Origin: Leidyana gryllorum EB-2025a
Lineage: Eukaryota > Apicomplexa
Assembly: GCA_048772705.1 (NCBI GenBank)
Contig: JBLWGC010000230.1
Location: 1,240,001-1,304,000 of the forward strand
Length of the DNA: 64,000 bases
Direction: 5' to 3'
This document shows positions 55,548 to 64,000 of this stretch, one piece after another. Under the pieces are notes generated by a model. It was not told the DNA's origin. It saw only the letters and a program-made list of their open reading frames with translations, and searched no databases. A program made the position numbers and the translations under genes. The number at the start of each line of letters is the position of its first letter. Position 1 is the stretch's first letter.

Positions 55548-57539
55548 ATGTCGGAGGAGATTGACAAACACGTTACTAAGAAGTACGAGATCATCCAGAA
55601 ACTCGGCAAAGGGGTGCGTAGACAATGTATTTAGGTTTTGACCCTCTGATTACATAGGCCTACGGCATCGTTTGGAAGTCCATTGACCGACGTACCAAGG
55701 AAGTGGTTGCCTTGAAGAAGATCTTTGACGCTTTCCAAAATGCAACTGACGCTCAGAGAACATTTCGTGAGATCATGTTCTTGCAAGAGCTGAATGGGCA
55801 CGACAATATCATTCGGCTTATGAATGTCTTGAAAGCTGACAATGACAAGGACATTTACTTGGTGTTCGACTATATGGGTGAGCGTGTGTGCACGAAGATG
55901 GCCGTCATCTGCTGCTATCCCCAGAAACTGACCTCCATGCCGTTATTCGGGCCCACATTCTGGAGGAAATCCACAAGCAATACATTATATATCAGCTCCT
56001 CAAAGCAATCAAATTCATGCATTCTGGTACGACTTCCGCTTTCGCTCCCGTCCCTCAACCTCTGCAGGCGAGCTGCTGCATCGGGATATGAAGCCCTCCA
56101 ATATTCTATTGAACACCGAATGCCACGTGAAGGTTGCCGATTTCGGGTGAGAACGACCACCCAGTCTGCGGGACTGATGACCTGCCCTCTTCAGGCTTGC
56201 CCGATCCGTAGCGCAGGACACTGGTGAAGGGGCAACCAACCCAGTTCTCACAGACTATGTTGCTACGCGGTGGTACCGTGCTCCGGAGATTCTGTTGGGA
56301 TCCACCAAGTACGATAACGCTTCGTCGCTTGCGCATTATGTTGTTTTAGGTACACCAAAGGGGTGGACATGTGGTCGCTGGGTTGTATTCTGGGCGAGCT
56401 CATAAACGGGAGGCCTATTTTCCCGGGGTCGTCTACCATGAACCAGCTCGAGCGCATCATCCAACTGACAGGCAAGCCATCTCCCGAAGATACGGAGGCC
56501 ATGAAATCGCCTTTTGCTCCGACAATGTTGGAGTCCGTTGGTGTTCAGCCTAAAAAGTAGGTGATTTCCGCTTCCTTCGCCTTGCGACAATAGTAATCTA
56601 CAGGAGTTTCGAAGACTTCTTCGCTGGAGCGACCCCTGAGGCCAATAGCCTATTGAAGGCGCTGTTACACTTCAATCCTACTAAGCGTATTTCGTAAGTG
56701 GCCCGTTTTGCTTATCCGGACACGCGGAGCAGAGCGGAGGACGCACTAAAACATCCCTATGTTGCTCAATTCCATAATGCGGACGAAGAGCCCTCATGTC
56801 AACGTATTATTCGGTGAGTGGAGATTGGTGAATGTGACACGATACACGGCGGCGATCTATTACCAGGATTCCCATCGATGACAATACGAAGTATGACATC
56901 GATGAGTACCGGGAAAAAGTCTATTCTGAGGTGATCCGCAAGAAACGCGACCAAAAGCGTGCGGAAAGAGGGTCTTCACACCACCGATCTGGTCGAGGAG
57001 GCGGTGTTCCGGAATCTGTAGAGCACAGCGGGTCTCAAGGAGGGGGGGGAGAAGGTGGTGGATACGTGGGCAGCCGACAAGGCAGTATGCATCACGGCGG
57101 ATCGGGCTACCACCAGTCAACATCGGGTGTGAGAGAACGCAGCGCTGCCAAGTCACACATAAGTGCTGGATCCGGGAGTGGCACAGGACTGATGAGTCGG
57201 CATCACCGTTCTAGTAGCAAGCCTATGTATGGGTCCGGACCCACACAATCCCAAGATCGTATAAAGGCATCTCGGACTGCTCCGAGTCGTCAGGCTGATG
57301 TTCAACCAGCACGAAATTCATCACAAAGATTCCCGTCGGCTGGAAGCGCTTCGAATATGGTCACCGCCCAAGGTCGCGGCGACAGGATATCCTCTCAGTA
57401 TGGGGCTGGGGCTCCCTCTACCTCCGCTGTTAACCGAGGACCCAGTCAATCGCGATGTCCTCCGGGAGGTCAACCAGTGAGTGCACTGACTCTAGCGGCT
57501 ACCTGTGCATCTATCTCCCTTCGCTTACAGAGATTCTAG
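55548..57539 (+). CDS. MAPK15: MAPK15/ERK7-like kinase with TDY activation loop
   Basis: CMGC kinase of the ERK7/MAPK15 group, linked in other eukaryotes to ciliary and apical-complex functions. It starts [20 protein letters not shown], Gly-rich loop [14 protein letters not shown] lysine [27 protein letters not shown], catalytic [19 protein letters not shown], activation loop [17 protein letters not shown], and [20 protein letters not shown]. The activation motif is TDY where most ERKs have TEY. About ten exons, nearly all introns 40-60 nt, joined in frame. After the kinase domain ([15 protein letters not shown]) comes a Gly/Ser/Arg-rich tail of about 170 residues. A last 54-nt intron would end the protein GGQPRF. 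Confidence 0.9.
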
Positions 57540-57878
57540 TGCACACCACCAATATACCCCTTAGTTCGTTTGTCGGTTAATAATCGTTCGTTCACTCTTC
57601 GCACCCATCTTCCCTCACTGAGTCAGGTAGACATATCAGACAGAGACTAATGCTGTAGGAGAGACACATTCGTTCGTATTGAGAATGAATGACACGGGTT
57701 TCTCGGGTCTCGGGCCCCCACCACCACCAACACTTGCCCAAAGAAGAGGGTGAACAACGAGGAGCAACCAACAACACTGCTAGAGTGAGAAGCGGGAATT
57801 CAGGTGAAAGGAGAGAAAAAGGTGGAGCCGCAGCAGACGCATCGTTAAAACAGCGGGAATGCACTAGTCATCCATCCA
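57540..57878. other. Convergent region between MAPK15 and aspartyl aminopeptidase
   Basis: 339 bases between stop codons. Minus-strand and plus-strand frames here are short and featureless (Pro/His or Ser/Leu-rich). I see no gene, repeat or RNA. Confidence 0.5.
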
Positions 57879-59204
57879 TCACATACTTCGGGCCCAGGCC
57901 ATGCAGAAGTCAACTAAGTGTCCAACATCTGCTGCATGACAAAGTTCCCGAGCACTGTGCATCGCGAGCATTGGCAACCCGCAATCGACGGCATTGATTC
58001 CGGTGAGGCAAGCACTCATGGGCCCGATGGTGGAGCCACATCTTGAATCGTTGCGTACAACAAACTCCTGAATTGGTGTGTCGAATTGCTCAGCGAGCTG
58101 TCGGCAGGCTCCCAAATGATAAGCTGTTGTAGCATATCTTTGATTTGCATTCAGCTTGATCACTGTTCCCTTGCCCATCAGCGGAGCGTGTAGTGACTGA
58201 TGTTTCGCTTGATAGTTGGGATGAAGGGCGTGAGCAGCATCACAACTAAGAATAATACTGTTCGCTTCAATCGACATTCGCTGTCCCTGATCTCTCAAGC
58301 AACCCGCAACATCCAGCAGATCGATCCAGTCCCGCAACAAGCCGCTGTCCGCTCCGCGTGTGCTTCCGCTCCCTACTTCTTCATGATCGAACCCAATAGC
58401 TATAACTAGAGTTTCCTGACATAGATTCTCGGCCGCAATCCGGTTGAGTGCCCTGAAGTTGGCGAACAACGAACTCTTGTTGTCCAGTCCGGGGGCATCA
58501 ACAAACTCTGCCTTGATACCCGCCAGCCGTGCCGGTGTGGCGTCGTACAAACACAAATCCCAGCTGGTCACGGTGTCGGGCTTGATTTCATACTTCTCCG
58601 TCAGGTAGGCCATGATGCTTGGCGCAAAGGTGTTCTTTCCCCACCGCTCCAGGTCGGTTTGAGTGGCCGCTGCCCCGTCGTCGGCTTTGGAAGCGACAAT
58701 GGGACGCAGATGATCCTCTTTATTGACTTTGAACCCTCTGCGCTCCTCGTCATCCTGTAGATGGATGCAAAGGTTGGGAACAATAACTGCTGGCTCCGGA
58801 ATCTTGACCAGTTTGGCGCTACCGTCATCCATATGGACACGTCCTGCTACCGCGCACGCTCGATCGAACCATGTGTGCCACAAGCCACCGCCGTAGGTGT
58901 CGACACCAAGCATCTCAACACCCGGACCATCCAGACGACTGCGAGGTCGACTGCGCAAACAAGGCGAGTCGGTATGGGAGGCCAAAATCAAAATACTTCG
59001 GAACTGGCCACCTTCTGGCCGGCGCCAGCCTATGACAGTAGTTCCATCATGGATATGCCAGCCGTAAGTGGGTATCGCCCCGCTTCCAACGCTGGGGTAC
59101 TCTTGGGCGCCCTCCAGCAAGCCGACAGCTGCTTCGCAGGCGTGGTATGGGGAGCCACCTTTGTTGAGAAAGTCAATGAAAGCCTTCCCTTCGTCACAAG
59201 GCAT
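57879..59204 (-). CDS. DNPEP: Aspartyl aminopeptidase (M18 family)
   Basis: 441 residues, one exon. This zinc metallopeptidase removes N-terminal Asp/Glu. Family motifs are clear: FIDFLNKGGSPYHACEAAV, ILASHTDSPCLRSRPRSRL (first metal His-x-Asp), YGGGLWHTWFDRACAVAGR, VPNLCIHLQ, LYDATPARLAGIKAEFVDAP, GLDNKSSLFANFRALN (metal Asp), AIGFDHEEVGSGSTRGADSG (catalytic Glu pair), NDSRCGSTIGPMSA and MHSARELCHAADVGHLVDF (metal His). Length matches the family. No signal peptide, so cytosolic. Start ATG 59204. Confidence 0.96.
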   Translation of the reverse strand: MPCDEGKAFIDFLNKGGSPYHACEAAVGLLEGAQEYPSVGSGAIPTYGWHIHDGTTVIGWRRPEGGQFRSILILASHTDSPCLRSRPRSRLDGPGVEMLGVDTYGGGLWHTWFDRACAVAGRVHMDDGSAKLVKIPEPAVIVPNLCIHLQDDEERRGFKVNKEDHLRPIVASKADDGAAATQTDLERWGKNTFAPSIMAYLTEKYEIKPDTVTSWDLCLYDATPARLAGIKAEFVDAPGLDNKSSLFANFRALNRIAAENLCQETLVIAIGFDHEEVGSGSTRGADSGLLRDWIDLLDVAGCLRDQGQRMSIEANSIILSCDAAHALHPNYQAKHQSLHAPLMGKGTVIKLNANQRYATTAYHLGACRQLAEQFDTPIQEFVVRNDSRCGSTIGPMSACLTGINAVDCGLPMLAMHSARELCHAADVGHLVDFCMAWARSM

Positions 59205-59353
59205 CTTGGTGATTTGAATGATTTGAATGATTCAAATTTTGATTCATAATCGTAAGGTGGATCAGAGAAATAGGGTTATCTCCGCGCGTCTATTAATAAA
59301 TCTTAAGGGTTGAACTTGAGCTTCAAATTTCGGCACCTCTGTGCGAGGTTGAA

Positions 59354-62300
59354 ATGGTTTTCGGCTCTCTTTTAAAGTCAGTCAAGCCGCCAAGTCCGTT
59401 AGCCAGTCCGACTCCTCGCGAAGAACTGAAATTGGAAAGCCCCATATCGTTAGGTGATGAGAGTGGCAACGTAGTAGGACCACCATTATCGCCGTCCGAG
59501 GAGATCTTCCAACCCCGTTCCATTGTTGACACGCCCAAGTTTGTCTTGAGAGAGTATAAGGGCCATGTATATCTGTGTGTAAGCTACTCCCATTGTGACC
59601 GTGGTGCTTTGGTAAAGGTGTCGGTGTTGCTCCATTGCAGGACTGGACACGTGATGGAGTCTCCCTTTACATAAGTAGTAGTGTACAAAGGACCGATCCG
59701 AAAGGAGGCGAGAGCAAGTGGACTCATCAGGCCGTATACGATGCCTTCCTCCGAAAGGCACCGGTGACGAAGCCAGTCATCCTCCAACCCCCCCCCAGTA
59801 TGTACTGCTGACTCTGTTGATCAATCTATATGGTTGGCTACCTGATACACTGTTATTACTGATACACTGTTGTTACTTTCCTTGTTCCTCAATCTGTGCG
59901 CTCTGATTGAATGCCTTTGTCTTTGCAGATTATGCATGTGTTTCTGTGGTCTTGAATCCGCGGACCAATTTATTGGCAATCTTATGCCAGGAGAGCACGT
60001 ACTTGAGCAGGACGACGACCACGCCCTGCCCCTCCGAAGCTATTTTATTGGTATACTTCCTCCAGTCGGGAGGTTTCGAGTCAAACGAGGCGGCCGTCGT
60101 CCAATCTCGGTCGAGTGCCAGAATCCCTGGCAAGGGACAAGCCTTATCATTACTTATGTTTGAAGGGTATTGGGTGATCTGTTGGAGTAGTTTCCAGGTG
60201 ACAAAGGTACCGTTATCATGTGTCTACGAACCAGGCACTTCAAGCTTTGTTACGTGGCCGGCTCGAGGGAGTGATTATTACAATTATGCCGCTTTCTTGG
60301 CTTCCCCCAACGTGAATAACGTCTTTTTCATCGGCGACGACGAAGGATCCATTACCATTCGGGAACTGTCACTGGGACACCGTTCAGCGGCACTTACCGA
60401 TACCTGGATGACCCTGCGTACTTTGCTGATCAAGTGGGGGGGGTTCGGTCGAATGCCGCAGATAGTTAAGCTGCACACATACCACACTGAAGCAACCATC
60501 TTACTGGAAACAGTGACCGGTGACCTGCTGATCCTGGAACGCGACTATGCAGACGGTTACTTTTCTTATCAAACCCGACGGGTCGAAAGTCATGTGTCGC
60601 AGCAGATGTTGCGGCGAGGATCTGGAACAGGCACGCACGCGATTGTCCAGCGCCTGACGGAGTCCCAAACCTCGAGCCAGGAACACCGTGCGTTCTTGGA
60701 TGAAGTTTCCAAACCACTTCAGGAGTCAGCGAGGCGAATTGTACATTCCCAATCTCAGGATAGAGGCGACCAATCAATCTGTCTACCGCACCAAAGTAGT
60801 GCAACAGACAATGATAGTCAAGGTCAACGTCAGCCCACGGCGCCGCTTTCGCGCCGTGGCAGTATCGGTGGTGCCGTCACCGAAGGAGAAGCCTCGCAGC
60901 CCCACAATACTCGACGCCGGGGCAGCACAGGTCAAACTGGCAGGCCCTCGAGTAAGACTACTTGTATATACTGCATGCTGGATGAAACCGACTGGCGGAA
61001 CTCCAAAGTGGACAAGGGAAAAGAAACCGCCGATGCTTCGAACCCTGAGGACTTCCGAGCCAGGAAGGCGTTAGAGTTATGGGAGAAGCGGCGAAGACAG
61101 TTTGACACTGCGTGTGCCTTTGTTGATGAGCACTTTTATCAATTGTCACTGAAGACGAACCACGAGATCCTATTACCCCACTTTCTTGCGAAACGAAGGA
61201 TGCCGCCTTCATCTGAGAAACTCCCTTTCCAGCTGAAGTGCTTCCTAACTACCACAGACTTGTCTGCCCTCTTATGGAGTGCTTGGCAGCTTCCGGGAAC
61301 TGAGATCCCTGATGTACTTCAGGATAGTCTACGGGAATACTACACCATCACGTACTCTCTGACTGGCAGTTACCAGGTGGCGGTGACATTCTGGCCGACC
61401 AAGATGATGATCTATAGAGATCACGAGCTCGCCAGTATCTTTACACAACTTGGGGAGGAGAATCGCCCACCGCCTTTACCGATAAGTGTACTGGTCAACT
61501 TTAGGGCAATCGAGGAGCTGAGCATAACGGCCACCGCTGTCATCCCCATTCTAAGCTTCCATGGTGGCTACACTTCGGTGTCGCGTACTGAAGAAGACCA
61601 GCAGGAAGTCATAGCCGTTGTCTTGGACGCGAAAGGCGGCCTTTATACGTCTGCACCTTTGACTTTCGATGCCACTAGCGCAATTGTCAAGCGCTCGGAG
61701 TATATGAGTGTAATCTGGACCGCTTGGTTCCAAAGCCAGTGCACTGAGCCCGGTCTTGGAATCCAAGATATAGTTGCGCCATATGACTATCGTTGTCCTG
61801 GACATGTGTTGAATTCCTTCCAACACAAGTGTCTGGACACATCGAGTCACGACCCTCCGGACCCTACGGCGGTGTCATACGGATTCCCGGGGGACAAACT
61901 CTTTGATAAAGTCTATATTAAACACTTGGTGGACAATCAGTTTACAGTGGAAGCTCGTTCAGCTAAGACGGTCGAATTTATTCTCGGTGCTTTGGAGGAC
62001 TCCACGGAGAAGTTTAACTTTGAAAGATGGATAATAACTCGTCGATATATCTTCTTCCTGATGCGTGAAGCTAACAATGTCATTGATCTGGGTCTGGAGA
62101 GAATATTGCACCAGATCTGGGAATTATCGATCCCTGATTTTGGCGTACCGAAGATCCGACGCCTACTGCGAGTTTTGGCCTCTCACTACTGGGTGGCGGA
62201 ACTTGCCGTCCATCTTTTGGTCCACTTACATCATATCCAACACATTAAAGTCGACAAAGCGGTCTTGAGACTGCTACGCTCTATACATAAGAAAGAGCCG

Positions 62301-64000
62301 TTAACAGTTGCTCGTCTCCGTCAAACCAAGGATTTGGAGGACGCGGTCGCAAATTACGATTTTGATGACCCCCGCCGAAACGCTCCCCCTCCAGAACCTC
62401 CAAGTCTGGGCCGCATCTTCCTTCCACTCATCCTCTACACGGAAATCCGAGACTACGATGCGAGCTTCATGATCGACTGGGTCGAGTACTACGTCGCCAC
62501 TGCCCAGTGTGAGCAGTTGACGATCCCAAACGCCTTCTGGCCTGACAGTACGCCACCACTGTCTGACGACGAACTGGAGGACGACGATGTGTCGTTCGCT
62601 GGCGGTAACCTCGCGACTGGGCGTACTAGCTCGATCAGTCGAAAGGACAGTTCAACGGATGGACCGCCTGGATTCGAACGTATGGTGCAAAGTGGGATGA
62701 AGCAGGTTGCTTCAGCTGAGGAACGGACACGTGAGAGGGGGCCTCGAGGTAATGTTCACCAGGCGAGTTCGTGGCCGTTCCGGAAGAGGCAACTCTGGAG
62801 TATGTTATTCCACGACGGGGTACGAGATGTTTATCCCAAGCAGGGCGGTACTGATGTGGAGCTGTTCCTGTGTTGCCTGTGGGGTTTGACAAGTCACTGT
62901 TGGGGCGTTTGTCCTCCCGAGAATATCATCAACAAAATGGAGGAGCGGATTCAGTGGTTCTCACACCGGTTCACGGAACTGTGCCGATCTGGAGGCAGCA
63001 GTGGCGGTCATCGGCGGTCTCTCCCTTCTGCAACAGCACCGTTACTCCGCAATGACTTGCTGCGGCCCCAGACGTTCTCTGTGATGAGCAAAGAATTGAC
63101 CAATCACATCAAATTGTACGACACCCTCCACCGATGGCAACCGGTGGACGGCGCCCATCGGCCCGCGGAGCTGGAGAAATTCGCTGCGATCAAACATGTG
63201 GACAAACTTCCGCGATGGCAATGGCTTTTCGGTCACGGCTATATGCTCAGTTTGTGCTACAAATACGTTGAGGCCCCTTCCTCAGACTTGTTGGTCGGCC
63301 GTCTCAAGTCTCACATCTCTCGTATTCGTTTGAAACAAAAGGAGGTGATGGACGAGCTTCCCGCTGTACTGACAGCTCCTCGCAAAGTGAGTCGAGCAGC
63401 CGCTCAGCATCTTCCCCTGGTGATGGTCCCGGGCGAGAGGCTGACGGTACATCGCGCAATGGGAGAGGTGACCTTCCAACGTCTCGTCACTCACATTATT
63501 CTCCACACCGGATTCCTACTGAGGAGCACCGTGGTGAGGCATATAGTGGAAGAACTGTATGTCGGGCTGGCACCCTTCTGTTACGCGGGAATGGACGGGT
63601 ACCAATTCCTGCGAAGTTGGTTCAGAACTGTGTTGGTGCGGGTCATAACATATGAAACCTTCAAGGTGTTCAAACAAGATGCGGTTGAGTTGCTGAGTTA
63701 CCTGAACACTCCAGAGATCACAACGATATTGACCCCGCGAGTGGTGGAAGAGGCGAACTTGATGATTTTTATGTACGCGGGGTTCCGGACGAGCGAATTG
63801 GCATTCGTCAACTGTATGATGTCGAGATTACTAAGGTGGGCGAACCATCTGAATCGCAGCCCCTACATGGCACTACTGGTGAATAAGTTGAATGTCTTGG
63901 CAACGTTGGCGGATGAGGCCAGCTTGTCTTGGAAGCACTATGATGGGCTCGTCAAATACGAGAACATCTACCTGCCCTTCCTGAAAACTTGTGTAAAACG
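59354..64000 (+). CDS. Very large unidentified protein, N-terminal part (runs off the window)
   Basis: Exons 59354-59578, 59641-59797 and 59929 to at least 64000. The third exon stays open without a stop for about 4,070 bases, so the visible part exceeds 1,480 residues and is incomplete at its C-terminus. The N-terminal half is beta-rich with repeat-like strands (NYACVSVVLNPRTNLLAILC, SPNVNNVFFIGDDEGSITIR, TEATILLETVTGDLLILERD), like a beta-propeller. A disordered Ser/Arg/Gln section (RRGSTGQTGRPSS) follows. The rest is mostly helical (LRLLRSIHKKEPLTVARLRQ, FQRLVTHIILHTGFLLRSTV, WFRTVLVRVITYETFKVFK). A propeller followed by an alpha-solenoid recalls scaffold nucleoporins (Nup155/Nup133) and coat proteins, but no motif proves it. 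Confidence 0.75.

Overview
This window is nuclear DNA of a unicellular eukaryote: an intron-bearing, very gene-dense genome of roughly balanced base composition. Every gene is protein-coding. I found no rRNA, tRNA, transposon, CRISPR or prokaryote-style operon. The best lineage clue is a gene at 28105-29790 with an AP2-like DNA-binding domain of the apicomplexan type. It is supported by a lactate-dehydrogenase-like malate dehydrogenase, a MAPK15-like kinase with a TDY activation loop, and calcineurin A. I infer an alveolate, most likely an apicomplexan. A CFAP20-family protein hints at a life stage that still builds a flagellum, so a gregarine-like organism is plausible, but this is inference.

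Layout. 1-5.1 kb: LSm14/Scd6 (-), a small unknown gene (-), polyubiquitin (-), an unknown spliced gene (-) and a small coiled-coil gene (+). 5.2-12.6 kb: a J-domain-like membrane protein (-), divergent from coatomer alpha (+), then Pelota/Dom34 (+). 12.6-20 kb: CFAP20-domain protein (+), a polytopic membrane protein (-), casein kinase 1 (+) and glycerophosphocholine acyltransferase (+). 20-30 kb: an F-box-like protein (-) divergent from malate dehydrogenase (+), RNase H2 subunit A (+), eIF5B (+) and the AP2 protein (+). 30-42.7 kb: a small secreted protein (-), TTC1-like TPR protein (-), eIF5 (-), Yju2B/CCDC130 splicing factor (+), DHHC palmitoyltransferase (+), a large PH-plus-Sfi1-repeat protein (+) and a short karyopherin-like protein (+). 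42.9-51 kb: PCNA (-) divergent from an ORC1/CDC6-type AAA+ protein (+), NOP58 (+) and calcineurin A (+). 51-64 kb: an RRM-SPOC protein (-), a membrane protein (+), MAPK15-like kinase (+), aspartyl aminopeptidase (-) and a very large unidentified protein running off the right edge (+).

Most spliced genes were rebuilt by hand. Candidate GT-AG introns (mostly 19-60 nt) were accepted when they restored reading frame and, where possible, family-conserved sequence. The coatomer model, for example, gives exactly 1319 codons over 13 exons. Intergenic gaps are tiny: 10, 18, 30, 35, 37 and 40 bp between tandem genes, and 33, 45, 52 and 89 bp between head-to-head genes.

No single obvious new multi-gene system stands out. 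The neighbours are mostly unrelated housekeeping genes. The most interesting items are the shared PCNA/ORC1 promoter, a triple TGACGCAC motif before malate dehydrogenase, divergent ubiquitin repeats, ultrashort introns next to a 535-nt intron that splits a SPOC domain, the PH-Sfi1 protein, and several lineage-specific membrane or secreted proteins.
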